64,000 nucleotides of DNA from Chelativorans multitrophicus (GTDB lineage: Bacteria; Pseudomonadota; Alphaproteobacteria; Rhizobiales; Rhizobiaceae). The DNA is taken from NCBI RefSeq assembly GCF_011317445.1, contig NZ_JAAAPL010000001.1, positions 806,001-870,000 on the forward strand. Reading direction: 5' to 3'. The notes beneath the pieces are model-generated. The model made no database searches. It was not told the origin of the DNA and saw nothing but the letters and a program-made list of their open reading frames with translations. Position numbers and translations under genes: made by a program. Below are positions 39,553 to 49,075 of the stretch, in pieces (positions within the stretch are counted from its first letter, which is position 1; each line of letters opens with the position of its first letter).

Positions 39553-41328
39553 TCATGCCATCTCTTCCAGACCGTCTGCCGCCGCGAGCAGGCTTTCTCC
39601 GCCCGTCATAACCGCGCGTTTCAAAGAGGCGGTCTCGCCAAGATGGTTTTCCGCCGCAAAGCGGCAAAGCCGGGCAAGGCCGGCATCGGAACTGGAGACC
39701 GCCGCGCGGGAGATCAGGACGTTGCCGGCGGCAAGCGCGAAAAGCCGCAGATACGGTGTGGCGCCACAAAGGGCGATCTCCAGATTCCCCTCTTCTAGGA
39801 GGCTCAGGAGGTGTTCGGTGGCCTGCTCCAGATCATCGAGGGCCGCCGTAAGCGCCATCCCGGCCTCAGCGAATTCCGGCATATTGCTGCCGCGCATGGT
39901 TTCCACGTCGCGCCGCAGCTCGGAGATATAGCCGCGTACGTGGTCTCCGCCCGACTGGGGAAGCTTGCGCATTACCAGATCGATGGCCTGGATGCCGTTC
40001 GTCCCCTCATAAATGGGGGCGACGCGTATGTCGCGATAATAGACGGCGGCGCCGGTCTCCTCGATGAAGCCCATGCCGCCGTGAACCTGAATGCCGAGCG
40101 AGGCAGCCTCGACGCCCCCATCCGTGGCAAAGGCCTTCGCAACGGGAGTGAGCAAATTGGCACGCTCCTGCCAATGCGTTCTTCGTTCGGGCTCGGCGAG
40201 CCGGGCCATGTCCACGGCGTGCGCACAGGAATAGGTGATGGCCCTGGATATCTCGGCAAGGGATTTCATCGAAAGCAGCATGCGCTTTATATCGGGATGC
40301 GCAGCAATCGGGCTCATGCCCTCGCCGCTCCAGCCTGGCGCGCGGCCCTGGCGGCGCTCCTTCGCATAGGCCAGAGCCTTCTGGTAGGCCGCTTCCGCCA
40401 CGGCCACGCCCTCCATGCCGACGGCAAGCCGCGCATTGTTCATCATGGTGAACATGCAGGCGAGGCCCCTGTTCTCCTCGCCCACCAGCCAGCCGACCGC
40501 TCCCGGCTCGTCGCCGAACCTGCCATCGCCATAAATCATGGTGCAGGTGGGCGAGGCGTGAAGGCCGAGCTTGTGCTCGATCGAGGCGCAGAAGACATCA
40601 TTGCGTGGACCAAGCGAGCCATCCTCGCCCACAAGGAACTTGGGAACGAGAAAAAGGGAGATGCCTTTGCTGCCAGCCGGCGCGTCGGGCAGCCGCGCCA
40701 ACACCATATGCACGATGTTCTCTGTCAGGTCGTGCTCGCCATAGGTGATGAAGATCTTCTGGCCGAATATGCGGTATGTGCCGTCACCGGCGCGCTCGGC
40801 ACGCGTGCGCAGGGCGCCTAGGTCGGAGCCGGCCTGCGGTTCCGTCAGGTTCATCGTGGCCATCCACTCGCCGGAAACGAGCTTTTCCATATAGGTCTGC
40901 CTGAGCGCATCGGTTGCATGCCGCTCCAGCGCCTCCACCGCGCCCATGGTAAGCGTCGGCCCCAGCGCGAAAGCCATGGATGCGGAGTTCCACATTTCGA
41001 GGGCGGCAACCGAAAGCATCGTGGGCAGGCCTTGGCCGCCCCATCGCGTCGGCGCGGCGAGCGCGTTCCATCCGCCTTCGCACCATCTGCGGTAGAGCGC
41101 GGGCCAGCCCTTGGGCGTCGTCACCACGGCGTTTTCCAGCCTTGCTCCTTCCACATCTCCAATCTCAGCAAGCGGGGCGATTTCCTCACCCGCAAACCGG
41201 GCGGCTTCCGCAAGCACGGCCCGGACGAGATCAGGTGACAGACCTTCGACAAGGCCCTGATCCAGGATGTCTTTCAATCCCATCGCGTTCAGGGTTCGAA
41301 TGATGGCCTCGACCGGCGCGCGATACAT
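39553..41328 (-). CDS. Acyl-CoA dehydrogenase, long (DmdC/FadE-like) type
   Basis: FAD-dependent dehydrogenase of 591 residues that introduces a double bond into an acyl-CoA. The N-terminal helix YRAPVEAIIRTLNAMG, the central MNLTEPQAGSDLGALRT, and QVHGGMGFIEETG with the catalytic Glu in IYEGTNGIQAIDL are present, plus a C-terminal extension of about 120 residues. This size and layout match the group that includes DmdC (methylmercaptopropionyl-CoA dehydrogenase) and PA0507-like enzymes; chain length is undetermined. It is a single gene, convergent with pdxH. Confidence 0.92.
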   Translation of the reverse strand: MYRAPVEAIIRTLNAMGLKDILDQGLVEGLSPDLVRAVLAEAARFAGEEIAPLAEIGDVEGARLENAVVTTPKGWPALYRRWCEGGWNALAAPTRWGGQGLPTMLSVAALEMWNSASMAFALGPTLTMGAVEALERHATDALRQTYMEKLVSGEWMATMNLTEPQAGSDLGALRTRAERAGDGTYRIFGQKIFITYGEHDLTENIVHMVLARLPDAPAGSKGISLFLVPKFLVGEDGSLGPRNDVFCASIEHKLGLHASPTCTMIYGDGRFGDEPGAVGWLVGEENRGLACMFTMMNNARLAVGMEGVAVAEAAYQKALAYAKERRQGRAPGWSGEGMSPIAAHPDIKRMLLSMKSLAEISRAITYSCAHAVDMARLAEPERRTHWQERANLLTPVAKAFATDGGVEAASLGIQVHGGMGFIEETGAAVYYRDIRVAPIYEGTNGIQAIDLVMRKLPQSGGDHVRGYISELRRDVETMRGSNMPEFAEAGMALTAALDDLEQATEHLLSLLEEGNLEIALCGATPYLRLFALAAGNVLISRAAVSSSDAGLARLCRFAAENHLGETASLKRAVMTGGESLLAAADGLEEMA

Positions 41329-41483
41329 TCGTCACTCCTTCGGATGTATGCATTGCAAAGCTAACGGTGAAGCTGCTGCTCCGCCAGCCAGAAAGGAACT
41401 ATTGCTTACGTAAAGGTCAAATCACTCCCCGTTGAGCATGCCCGGTCGAGGGATTAAAGGAGAGAGACTGAATAGGAGACGCC

Positions 41484-41720
41484 ATGCTCGCCCGGCCGGA
41501 AAAGTTCAAATGCGTCGAATGCGGCAGGGCGATGGGCACGCCCGGTTTCGCCTATTATCACGGCCTGATCGAGAAAGGACCGGCCTACTGGTCCGACCGG
41601 GGCATACTGTGCTCAATCGAATGCTCGCTCGCGCATCACCGAAAGCGCTTGGCCGAAGGAACCTTGCCCACCAGCCCCGCGCCGGACCCGTTTGACGGCG
41701 ATCAGGATTCCAACGTTTAG
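41484..41720 (+). CDS. Small protein with two CxxC-like pairs, putative zinc ribbon
   Basis: A 78-residue soluble protein. Cys10 and Cys13 (KCVECG) and Cys43 and Cys47 (LCSIECS) suggest a metal-binding fold with about 30 residues between pairs, resembling a treble-clef or ribbon. The C-terminus is acidic and probably disordered. Function is unknown; it could be a regulator or an adapter. It is divergent from the acyl-CoA dehydrogenase. Confidence 0.72.
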   Translation: MLARPEKFKCVECGRAMGTPGFAYYHGLIEKGPAYWSDRGILCSIECSLAHHRKRLAEGTLPTSPAPDPFDGDQDSNV

Positions 41721-41770
41721 CCCCGTTCCTTCATATGAACACCGCGATTGCGGTGACAAACTGCTGCTAC

Positions 41771-42613
41771 TCAGAAAGCGTTAACACCCAGCAGCCCTGC
41801 TCCGCCCAAAATCAGGACCGCGCCAGCGAAGCGTGAGAGAACTCTGCCGGTGGGCAGGATTTTTTCGGCAAGAACGAAGATTGCGATGGCAGCAATCCAG
41901 AGCACATTCATCACGCCGCCCACGAACAGGAGTCCCATAAGCGCCCAGCAGCACCCTATGCAATAAAGCCCGTGCCTAAATCCGATGCGCAGCGAGCCGA
42001 AAGCGTCGCGTCGGAAGCCTCCATGACGCTGAATGAAGGATAGCGGCGCCTGGCAATTTGCCAGACAGGTGTCTTTCAGCGGTGTCCACTGATAAAGCCC
42101 CGCCACGACGAGGATGATCCCGCTAATGGCGCTGCTGGCGCTCGCCATGGCCGGATTGAGCAAGAGCCCCTTCTCAAGCCCCCATTGGCCTATTGTCGCG
42201 AACAGCGAAAATACGAACCACGCAAGCAGGTATCCGCCGGCAAAGAAACCGGTGGCGGCTAAGGGTTTTCCCGCCAGAGCCGCATGACGGCCCACGCGGG
42301 CATATAGGAGGATGATTGGCGCGGCCGATGGCGTCATCATGCCGATCATCATCACCGCCCACATCGCAAACATGAAGGCGAACTCGGCCGCGCTCCATTG
42401 ATGCACTTCCGGCTGCATGATCGAGCTGGGGCCCGCAGGTTGGCCTGGCATTGCCATACCCGGCATATTCGCGTCCGCACTCGCTCCTTCCATGCCCATG
42501 GAACGGGCAAGCCAAAAGATGTAGGCCCAAGCTAGAACAACGAGCGTTGCCAGGGCGCCGGCGACAATGATCCGGTCGCGCCGCAACGCTGTTTCGATGG
42601 CAATGCCGTTCAT
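41771..42613 (-). CDS. DUF2182 predicted metal-binding integral membrane protein
   Basis: Membrane protein of about 280 residues with six or seven helices. A Met-rich periplasmic loop (NMPGMAMPGQPAG) precedes the family core AMWAVMMIGMMTPSAAPIIL. Later features are TPLKDTCLANCQAPL, HGLYCIGCCWALM and a C-terminal LAEKILPTGR helix. Met, Cys and His placement suggests copper or similar metal handling but this is unproven. It starts within a few bases of the DUF1326 stop, so the two are coupled. GTG at 42631 would overlap the upstream gene. Confidence 0.85.
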   Translation of the reverse strand: MNGIAIETALRRDRIIVAGALATLVVLAWAYIFWLARSMGMEGASADANMPGMAMPGQPAGPSSIMQPEVHQWSAAEFAFMFAMWAVMMIGMMTPSAAPIILLYARVGRHAALAGKPLAATGFFAGGYLLAWFVFSLFATIGQWGLEKGLLLNPAMASASSAISGIILVVAGLYQWTPLKDTCLANCQAPLSFIQRHGGFRRDAFGSLRIGFRHGLYCIGCCWALMGLLFVGGVMNVLWIAAIAIFVLAEKILPTGRVLSRFAGAVLILGGAGLLGVNAF

Positions 42614-42617
42614 GGCA

Positions 42618-43253
42618 TTAGTGGACGACACCAGCTCCCGTCATATGCAAGCGGGCGAAATGCGCGTGCGAATCTCCAAGACTGAGCGCTATCGGTCCCT
42701 TGGTCTCGGCCCAACCTCGGCCCGCTTCGCAAACGTCGTACTCGAAGCCTCTCGGCAGGTTGATCCGGGCGCGGTGTTCGTCGCCGGTCACCGGATTGAG
42801 GATCGGTTCACCGCGTGCTTCAACCAGTCCCGGCACGTTCACGCGCGCCGTGCGGGTATCGACATCGATCTCGAACTCGATATCCGCGAATACGGGATCA
42901 TGGACCTTCTCGAAGGTAGTCGAGAAAACCTGAAAGAAGGTCGCGCCCGGTTCGGTGTCCTCGCCTGTCATGATGCGCAGCAAAGCCTGCCGCTGCTCAT
43001 CCGACGCGCGCTCGTCAACAATCGGGACGACTTCTCCCCGGCCTTCGTGAATAGCGCCCGGCCATTGCAAGATCATACCGATCTTCAAACCATCGAGTTG
43101 CGTGTCGCCATGTCGGCCTTCGTCGATTTGAACGAATCCGACGGCGCGGCAACTTCCTTGGGTTGGGCGTGCAGCAAATTGGCAGGGACAACCGTAGGCG
43201 CAGCTGCAGTGTATGAACTCTCGGCCTTTGATAACCCATTCCGTGTCGGGCAT
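42618..43253 (-). CDS. DUF1326 domain protein
   Basis: Soluble 211-residue protein of DUF1326. Its N-terminal cysteine cluster, HCSCAYGCPCQF (four Cys in eight positions, about residues 15-25), is the family hallmark and could bind metal or do thiol chemistry. DUF1326 and DUF2182 genes occur as a pair in many proteobacteria and have no established function that I know. The ATG at 43253 is preceded by GGAGGAGAT, an excellent ribosome binding site; the open frame continues far upstream but only this start fits the family. Confidence 0.85.
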   Translation of the reverse strand: MPDTEWVIKGREFIHCSCAYGCPCQFAARPTQGSCRAVGFVQIDEGRHGDTQLDGLKIGMILQWPGAIHEGRGEVVPIVDERASDEQRQALLRIMTGEDTEPGATFFQVFSTTFEKVHDPVFADIEFEIDVDTRTARVNVPGLVEARGEPILNPVTGDEHRARINLPRGFEYDVCEAGRGWAETKGPIALSLGDSHAHFARLHMTGAGVVH

Positions 43254-43273
43254 GATCTCCTCCTCTTCTTGGC

Positions 43274-43294
43274 CGCCGCCATATGATGGCGGCG
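43274..43294. repeat. Perfect inverted repeat in the DUF1326 leader
   Basis: CGCCGCCAT, three bases, ATGGCGGCG: nine-base arms, 21 bases upstream of the DUF1326 start codon. It would form a strong hairpin in the 5' untranslated RNA, or serve as a dimeric-regulator site. The remaining gap to purD shows no gene. Confidence 0.6.
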
Positions 43295-43402
43295 AACGGA
43301 TCATTGTCCCTTCAAGATCAACCCACAATCTTGCAACACAGGTGAGAGCCTGTCGACTTGACCAAACGGCGTAGATACGGGATCGCGATGCCGTGAACGC
43401 CG

Positions 43403-44683
43403 TTACGTGTTCCGGGATTCCCGCTCGATCGCCCGCCAGCCGATGTCGCGGCGGCAAAAACCTTCCGGCCAGTCGATCCGGTCCACGGCGCGATAGGCCT
43501 TGTCGCCTGCCTCCGTCACCGTGCGGCCAAGAGCGGTCACGTTCAGGACCCGCCCGCCATTGGCAACGAGCGCGCCGTCCTTCAGCGCCGTCCCGGCGTG
43601 GAAAATCTCCGCGCCCTCGGCGGCCGCGGCGTTCAGCCCGCCGATAATGGAGCCTTTCTCCGGCGTTCCGGGATAGCCATTCGCAGCCATGACCACGGTC
43701 AGCGCCGCATCGTCGCGCCAGCGCACGGACATATGCGCAAGCTGGCCGTCGACCGCGCCCTTCATGAGGGCCAGCAGATCGTCCTTGAGCAGAAGCATCA
43801 GGACCTGGCACTCGGGATCGCCGAAGCGCACATTGTATTCGATGAGCTTCGGCCCCTCTTTCGTGATCATGAGGCCGGCATAGAGCACGCCCACAAAGGG
43901 CGAGCCCATCTCCTCCATACCTTTCAAGGTCGGCTCAATGATCTCGCGCATGACCTGCGAAACCATGTCGGACGTCATCACGGGGGCCGGCGAATATGCG
44001 CCCATCCCGCCGGTGTTTGGGCCTGTATCCCCCTCGCCCACGCGCTTGTGGTCCTGCGCGGTGCCAAAGGGCAGCGCCGTCTTGCCGTCGCACAGGCAGA
44101 AGAAGCTCGCTTCCTCGCCAACAAGCAATTCCTCCACCACCACCTCCGCGCCCGAATCGCCGAAGACGCCGGAGAAGCAATCGTCCACCGCTGCGAAAGC
44201 CTCCTCCTCCGTCACGGCGATGGTGACGCCCTTTCCGGCCGCCAGTCCATCGGCCTTGATGACGATCGGCACGCCCACCTTGCGGATATAATCTTTGGCG
44301 TGCGCAGCATCTTGGAAGCGGGCATAGCCAGCGGTCGGGATATCGTAGCGCGCGCAGAGATCCTTGGTAAAACCCTTGGAGCCTTCGAGACGGGCAGCAC
44401 TCGCGGTGGGGCCGAAGACCGGGATCCCGGCGGCAATCAGGTCGTCGGCAAGGCCGGCCACCAGAGGGGCCTCAGGACCGACGACGACGAAGCCGATCCC
44501 GTGGTCCCGGCAGAAACCAATCACCGCCTCATGATCCCGGATGTCGAGCGACACGCATTCGGCATGTTCGGCAATTCCCGGATTGCCGGGCGCGGCAAAA
44601 AGCTTCTCCAGAAGAGGCGAGGCCGCCAGCTTCCACGCCAATGCATGCTCGCGCCCGCCCGAACCGATGAGAAGAACTTTCAT
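43403..44683 (-). CDS. purD: Phosphoribosylamine-glycine ligase
   Basis: ATP-grasp enzyme of purine synthesis joining glycine to phosphoribosylamine. It has 426 residues. Landmarks are the N-terminal [16 protein letters not shown], the ATP-grasp [28 protein letters not shown], the [20 protein letters not shown] signature in two pieces, and [10 protein letters not shown]. It is divergent from ubiA. Confidence 0.97.
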   Translation of the reverse strand: MKVLLIGSGGREHALAWKLAASPLLEKLFAAPGNPGIAEHAECVSLDIRDHEAVIGFCRDHGIGFVVVGPEAPLVAGLADDLIAAGIPVFGPTASAARLEGSKGFTKDLCARYDIPTAGYARFQDAAHAKDYIRKVGVPIVIKADGLAAGKGVTIAVTEEEAFAAVDDCFSGVFGDSGAEVVVEELLVGEEASFFCLCDGKTALPFGTAQDHKRVGEGDTGPNTGGMGAYSPAPVMTSDMVSQVMREIIEPTLKGMEEMGSPFVGVLYAGLMITKEGPKLIEYNVRFGDPECQVLMLLLKDDLLALMKGAVDGQLAHMSVRWRDDAALTVVMAANGYPGTPEKGSIIGGLNAAAAEGAEIFHAGTALKDGALVANGGRVLNVTALGRTVTEAGDKAYRAVDRIDWPEGFCRRDIGWRAIERESRNT

Positions 44684-44837
44684 GGACCTGCTCGTGCCTC
44701 AAATTTCCTGCGATGGGGCTATGGCCGAAAAGGCCGGAGGTCAAGCCGCAGCGAGACATATCAAGAAGGATTGGCTTGACGCGGGCCGCCCCTCTTGCCA
44801 CTCCACTCAAACCATCGAAATGGGAAAGAGAGGGCAG

Positions 44838-45821
44838 ATGGATATCATCCAGTCCCGGCGGATGCGGGGCCGCGTCGCCGATGCACCGTCGGGCCATTGG
44901 GTTTATCGCCTTTTGCCGCGCGGCGCCTGGCCTTATGCCCAGCTTGCCCGCTGGGACCGCCCTATCGGCTGGAAACTTCTGCTATGGCCGTGCTGGTGGT
45001 CGCTCGCCCTGGCGTCAGCCGCGGGCGCCACGCCCGGCACGCCGCTTCTGGACGTCATTCCGTCGCTCTGGCACCTCCTGCTTTTCCTCCTGGGCGCCAT
45101 TGCGATGCGCGGTGCTGGCTGCACCTATAACGATATCGTTGACCTGGATGTGGACGAGAAGGTGGAGCGGACGCGCTCGCGCCCGCTGCCTTCGGGCCAG
45201 GTTTCCCGAAAGCAGGCCTGGGCGTTTCTCGTGGCGCAGGCGCTCGTCGGCCTTGCGGTGCTCCTGCAGTTCAACGGCTTTGCCATCCTGGTGGGGCTGG
45301 CATCGCTCCTGACGGTGGCGGTCTATCCCTTCGCGAAAAGATTCACCGACTGGCCGCAATTCTTTCTGGGGCTTGCGTTTTCCTGGGGCGCCCTGATGGG
45401 CTGGGCCGTCCATTTCGGTGCCCTGTCGCTCGCCGCTTTCCTGCTCTACTGCGGCAGCATTCTGTGGGTGATCGGTTACGACACGATCTATGCCCATCAG
45501 GACAAGGAGGACGATGCGCTGGTAGGCGTCCGCTCAACCGCGCGCCTCTTTGGCGAGCATACGAAACGCTGGCTTGTTGCGCTCTACGGGGGAGCGCTCC
45601 TCTTTTTCGCCGTCGCCTTTGCACTTGCGGCCGTGCCTATGCCGGCGCTTGCCGGACTTGTTGCCGCCGGCGCACATATGTCGCGGCAGATCCGGGTGCT
45701 CGACATCGACGACCCGGACCAGTGCCTTGCCCTTTTCAAGTCCAACTCGGTTGTGGGCTGGCTGATCTTCCTGGGGCTCCTGGGCGGAGGCGCCTGGGCG
45801 ACGATCAGCCCTTATTTCTGA
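44838..45821 (+). CDS. ubiA: 4-hydroxybenzoate polyprenyltransferase
   Basis: Membrane enzyme attaching the polyprenyl tail to 4-hydroxybenzoate in ubiquinone synthesis. It has 327 residues and eight or nine helices. The two Asp-rich magnesium motifs are CTYNDIVDLDVDEKVERTRS and GYDTIYAHQDKEDD. The prenyl donor would come from the polyprenyl synthase at 55-56 kb. The ATG at 44838 after GGGCAG is chosen; the frame is open upstream over the purD 5' region but lacks family similarity. Confidence 0.93.
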   Translation: MDIIQSRRMRGRVADAPSGHWVYRLLPRGAWPYAQLARWDRPIGWKLLLWPCWWSLALASAAGATPGTPLLDVIPSLWHLLLFLLGAIAMRGAGCTYNDIVDLDVDEKVERTRSRPLPSGQVSRKQAWAFLVAQALVGLAVLLQFNGFAILVGLASLLTVAVYPFAKRFTDWPQFFLGLAFSWGALMGWAVHFGALSLAAFLLYCGSILWVIGYDTIYAHQDKEDDALVGVRSTARLFGEHTKRWLVALYGGALLFFAVAFALAAVPMPALAGLVAAGAHMSRQIRVLDIDDPDQCLALFKSNSVVGWLIFLGLLGGGAWATISPYF

Positions 45822-45832
45822 TGTAGAGACAA

Positions 45833-46396
45833 TCAGCCGCGGGCGGTGATCTCCTCGCCATCAACAACCAGACGCAGGCCGAGCGAGCCCTTGCGGCGGC
45901 GAGCCAGGAAGCGCGGACGGCGCCGGGCCACGGTGCTGCCCTGGCGGCGCTCCTGCGCCGCGCGCTTCTTTACGTTGCCCAGCGATTCCTCGAGCGTGCG
46001 GGCCACGCCGTCGGATTCCACCAGCAGCATCGGCAGGCGGTAGGCTTCGGCCCAGGCGCGCCAATCGGCGGCCACATCATCAAGATCCCCGGCCACGAGC
46101 AGCGGCACGGAGAGCTTGGCGTCGGCATGCAGAAGTTCCAGTGTGATCGTCACCTGGCCATCCTCATCCTCGATGGCGCGGGCAGCCACGCCGCGGAATG
46201 CGGAGGGTGGCAGGGCGAAGGTGACGGGCAGCTGGGCCTTGTCCAGAACCCGGCGCATGCGGACTCCGCGCACGCCGATTGTAAACGTCACCTCGCCAAA
46301 ACTGTCCTGAGTTGCGTAGCTCACCACCTGCGGGAGGTGAAAAGGATCGAGCCGCAGGGCTCGTCCAGCCCAGACCGGTTTCAGACCAATTGACAT
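45833..46396 (-). CDS. DUF6101 family protein
   Basis: Protein of 187 residues found in rhizobia, with function unknown. The N-terminal domain is beta-rich (LKPVWAGRALRLDPFHLP, then SFGEVTFTIGVRG). The centre has DWRAWAEAYRLPMLL, and a very basic segment near the C-terminus (QERRQGSTVARRRPRFLARRRKG, given as landmarks) could contact nucleic acid or the ribosome. No signal peptide or membrane helix. It converges on ubiA with an 11-base gap. Confidence 0.8.
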   Translation of the reverse strand: MSIGLKPVWAGRALRLDPFHLPQVVSYATQDSFGEVTFTIGVRGVRMRRVLDKAQLPVTFALPPSAFRGVAARAIEDEDGQVTITLELLHADAKLSVPLLVAGDLDDVAADWRAWAEAYRLPMLLVESDGVARTLEESLGNVKKRAAQERRQGSTVARRRPRFLARRRKGSLGLRLVVDGEEITARG

Positions 46397-46425
46397 ATGT
46401 GCCTTCCTGTTGCTCCCGAGAGCCG

Positions 46426-46461
46426 GTTACCCGGTTCTCCCCGACCAGTTGACCCGGTCTC
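46426..46461 (-). promoter_or_regulatory. Direct repeat upstream of the DUF6101 gene
   Basis: GTTACCCGGTTCTC and GTTGACCCGGTCTC lie 22 bases apart start-to-start, close to two helical turns. They sit 30-65 bases upstream of the start codon, between the hydroxyacid dehydrogenase gene and DUF6101. A regulator binding one face of the helix is possible; no factor is identified. Confidence 0.4.
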
Positions 46462-46594
46462 TTATGGAGGGAAGACTAGCGCCTGGGTTCTTACTTCCGG
46501 GCTTAGAAAGTCAGTTAAATTTTGCTGATCACGCGGCCGCGCATTTTACGACAAAATAAGCTTTGTAAAGAACCTTCTAACCAAAGTGCCGGCC

Positions 46595-48025
46595 TCAGAT
46601 CACCTTGCCGGGATTCATGATGCCCTGGGGATCGAAGGCCGCCTTGACGCGGCGCATGAGATCCGTCGCGACGGCCGGCTGAGTGGCAAGAAGTTCCGCG
46701 CGTTTCATGCGGCCGATGCCGTGTTCGGCCGAGAACGAGCCGCCAAGTTCCCGCACGAGCGCATGTACGGCATCATTCATCGCGCGGTAGTGCGTTAGAA
46801 ACTCCTCTTTCGAGGCACCGGCTGGCTGGGAAATATTGTAATGCAGATTGCCGTCGCCCATGTGGCCGAAACAGACCGGCCGCACCCCCGGAACCACCTC
46901 CTGAACGATTTTCGCGGCGCGCTCTATGAACTCTGGGATGGCCGCAACGGGCACGGATATGTCATGCTTGATGGAGCCGCCTTCGGGGCGCTGGGCATCC
47001 GACATGTCCTCACGCAGCTGGCGCAACTGGAGCTGCTGCGTTTCGTTCTGGGCGATCACCGCGTCGGTCGCCCAGCCCGCCTCGAAGCCTGCCGCAAGGA
47101 TTTCCTCCATCAGGAAGCGGGCATCTTCAGCGGAGCGCCCCGAGGAAATTTCAATCAGGGCGTTCCAGGGATGGCTTTCGGCCAGCGGAGCTCGGGCTTG
47201 CGGAATATGCCGCAGGACGAAATCGAGCGGCGTTTTCTCGATGAGCTCGAACATGGTCAGCGCCCTGCCCGCCTTCTCGTTCGCGAGCTCAAACAGCCTC
47301 AGCGCGTCCACCGGCGAACCGAGCCCGACCCAGGCAAGATCCCGGCCCTTCGGCATCGGGTAGAGCTTTACGACCGCCGCCGTGATGACGCCCAGCGTGC
47401 CCTCGGCGCCGATGAAGAGATCCTTCAGATCATAGCCGGTATTGTCTTTCTTGAGCTTGCGAAGATCATCGAAGATCTCGCCTGTCGGCAGCACGACCTC
47501 GAGCCCCAAGCAGAGGTCCCGCGCCACGCCATAGGCAAGAGCACCCACGCCACCTGCATTGGAAGAGAGATTGCCGCCAATCTGGCAGGAGCCCTGCGCG
47601 CCGAGCGACAGGGGGAAGAGCCTGTCGTTTTTCGCCGCCTCCTCCTGGAGAACCTGAAGCACCACACCTGCCTCCACGGTGGCCGTATTGGAGGAAAGGT
47701 CGACCTCGCGGATGCGGTTGAGGCGCGAAGTGGAAAGAATGACCTCGCGGCCGGTCGCGTCGGGCATTTGCCCGCCGACCAGCCCCGTATTCCCGCCTTG
47801 CGGCACGATGGGCGTTCCGGTCTCGGTGGCGAGCTTCAAGATCCGGCTCACCTCCTCGGTGCTTCCCGGCTTCAATACCAGAAGGCTGCGCCCGCCCCAG
47901 AGGCCGCGCGGCTCCACCAGATGTGGCTCGATGTCACCTTCATCCCTGAGCGCATGGCGCTCGCCGACAATGGCCGCAAAGCGATCCGCAAGCGCTGGAT
48001 CAAGCGTGTTCGTCTCAGCGTTCAT
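46595..48025 (-). CDS. FAD-binding oxidoreductase (D-2-hydroxyacid dehydrogenase type)
   Basis: Flavoenzyme of 476 residues in the GlcD/D-lactate and D-2-hydroxyglutarate dehydrogenase family. The PCMH FAD domain has VPQGGNTGLVGGQMP and IGGNLSSNAGGVGAL; the C-terminal domain has the metal-binding FGHMGDGNLHYN and the closing FSAEHGIGRMK. No GlcE or GlcF partner lies nearby, which favours a single-subunit D-2-hydroxyglutarate or D-lactate dehydrogenase. tsaC lies 14 bases upstream, so the two are probably cotranscribed. Confidence 0.9.
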   Translation of the reverse strand: MNAETNTLDPALADRFAAIVGERHALRDEGDIEPHLVEPRGLWGGRSLLVLKPGSTEEVSRILKLATETGTPIVPQGGNTGLVGGQMPDATGREVILSTSRLNRIREVDLSSNTATVEAGVVLQVLQEEAAKNDRLFPLSLGAQGSCQIGGNLSSNAGGVGALAYGVARDLCLGLEVVLPTGEIFDDLRKLKKDNTGYDLKDLFIGAEGTLGVITAAVVKLYPMPKGRDLAWVGLGSPVDALRLFELANEKAGRALTMFELIEKTPLDFVLRHIPQARAPLAESHPWNALIEISSGRSAEDARFLMEEILAAGFEAGWATDAVIAQNETQQLQLRQLREDMSDAQRPEGGSIKHDISVPVAAIPEFIERAAKIVQEVVPGVRPVCFGHMGDGNLHYNISQPAGASKEEFLTHYRAMNDAVHALVRELGGSFSAEHGIGRMKRAELLATQPAVATDLMRRVKAAFDPQGIMNPGKVI

Positions 48026-48039
48026 CGGCGGTCACCTCT

Positions 48040-48996
48040 TCACTGATCCCTCGGCGCGGCGGCGCGGGCCAGACGGTCGTTGATCGCCTCGCCCAGCCCG
48101 TGCCGCGGCACGGGCTCGACTGCAATGGTTTTGGCGCCCCCAGCATCGAGCGTGGCAAGGTGAGAAAAGAGGTTCGCCGCGGCCTCACGCAGATCGCCCG
48201 AAGGCGAAAGATTGAGCACCATCGCCGCTTGATCCGCGCCCTTCGCCCGGTCCGGCCCGAAACCAAGCAGGGCTTCGCCCGCCAAAACCTCGGAAGCGTC
48301 GAGCCTGATCGCGGCATGCGGTGCATAATGCGACGCCAGCATGCCAGGGGCCTGCACGCCATTTGCGCCGCGTTTCAGGGACATGCCGGCAACACGCTCG
48401 ATCTCCTCCGCCGCAAGCCCTCCGGGGCGCAAAAGAATGAGCGTTTCGTCCGCCACTTTCACAATGGTGGATTCCAGCCCGACCCTTGCGGGTCCCCCAT
48501 CAACGACAAGCCTGATGCGATCGCCCAGCGCGGCGTTCACCGCCTCAGCCGTGGTGCCCGTCACGCGGCCGGAAATGTTGGCGCTGGGGGCCGCGAGCGG
48601 GCGGCCGAACCGTGCAATGACATTGGCTGCAAAGCCCTGGGGGCAACGGAGCGCCAGGGTGTCGAGCCCGGCGGTCACCAGCGGGTGGATGCCCAAATCC
48701 GGGCGATGGGGAAGCACGAGCGTAAGCGGGCCGGGCCAGAAGGCCTGCGCGAGGCGCAGGGCCAGCGGAGAAAAAACCGCGAAGCGCCCTGCCATTTCGA
48801 GATCGGCCATATGGGCGATCAACGGATTGAAGCGGGGCCTGCCCTTCGCCTCGAAAATCCGCGCGACCGCCTCTCCATTGCGTGCATCCGCGGCAAGGCC
48901 GTAAACCGTCTCCGTGGGGATCGCAACGGGCTCTCCCGCCGCCAACAGGCGGCAGGCTGCGTCAAGGGCAATCTCCTCACGCAGAATTTCGGCCAT
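48040..48996 (-). CDS. tsaC: Threonylcarbamoyl-AMP synthase (Sua5/YrdC type)
   Basis: Makes L-threonylcarbamoyl-adenylate for t6A37 of tRNA. At 318 residues it is the long Sua5 form: a YrdC domain (about 1-200; IPTETVYGLAADARN, KGRPRFNPLIAHMAD, APSANISGRVTGT) followed by the extra Sua5 domain. Two steps are visible as family knowledge only: it uses threonine, bicarbonate and ATP. It precedes the flavoprotein gene. Confidence 0.93.
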   Translation of the reverse strand: MAEILREEIALDAACRLLAAGEPVAIPTETVYGLAADARNGEAVARIFEAKGRPRFNPLIAHMADLEMAGRFAVFSPLALRLAQAFWPGPLTLVLPHRPDLGIHPLVTAGLDTLALRCPQGFAANVIARFGRPLAAPSANISGRVTGTTAEAVNAALGDRIRLVVDGGPARVGLESTIVKVADETLILLRPGGLAAEEIERVAGMSLKRGANGVQAPGMLASHYAPHAAIRLDASEVLAGEALLGFGPDRAKGADQAAMVLNLSPSGDLREAAANLFSHLATLDAGGAKTIAVEPVPRHGLGEAINDRLARAAAPRDQ

Positions 48997-49075
48997 GCTC
49001 TTTTCCCTTTACCTTCCAGGGTGCCTATCCCGATGGAAGGCCGGGAGCAAGGCTTTGCATGGATAGAACCCTGCT

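Noticed and set aside
42618-43811. Extended DUF1326 frame starting about 186 codons upstream
   Set aside because: The upstream part overlaps purD on the same strand in another frame and is Arg/Gly-rich; the start at 43253 has a strong ribosome binding site and the family N-terminus.
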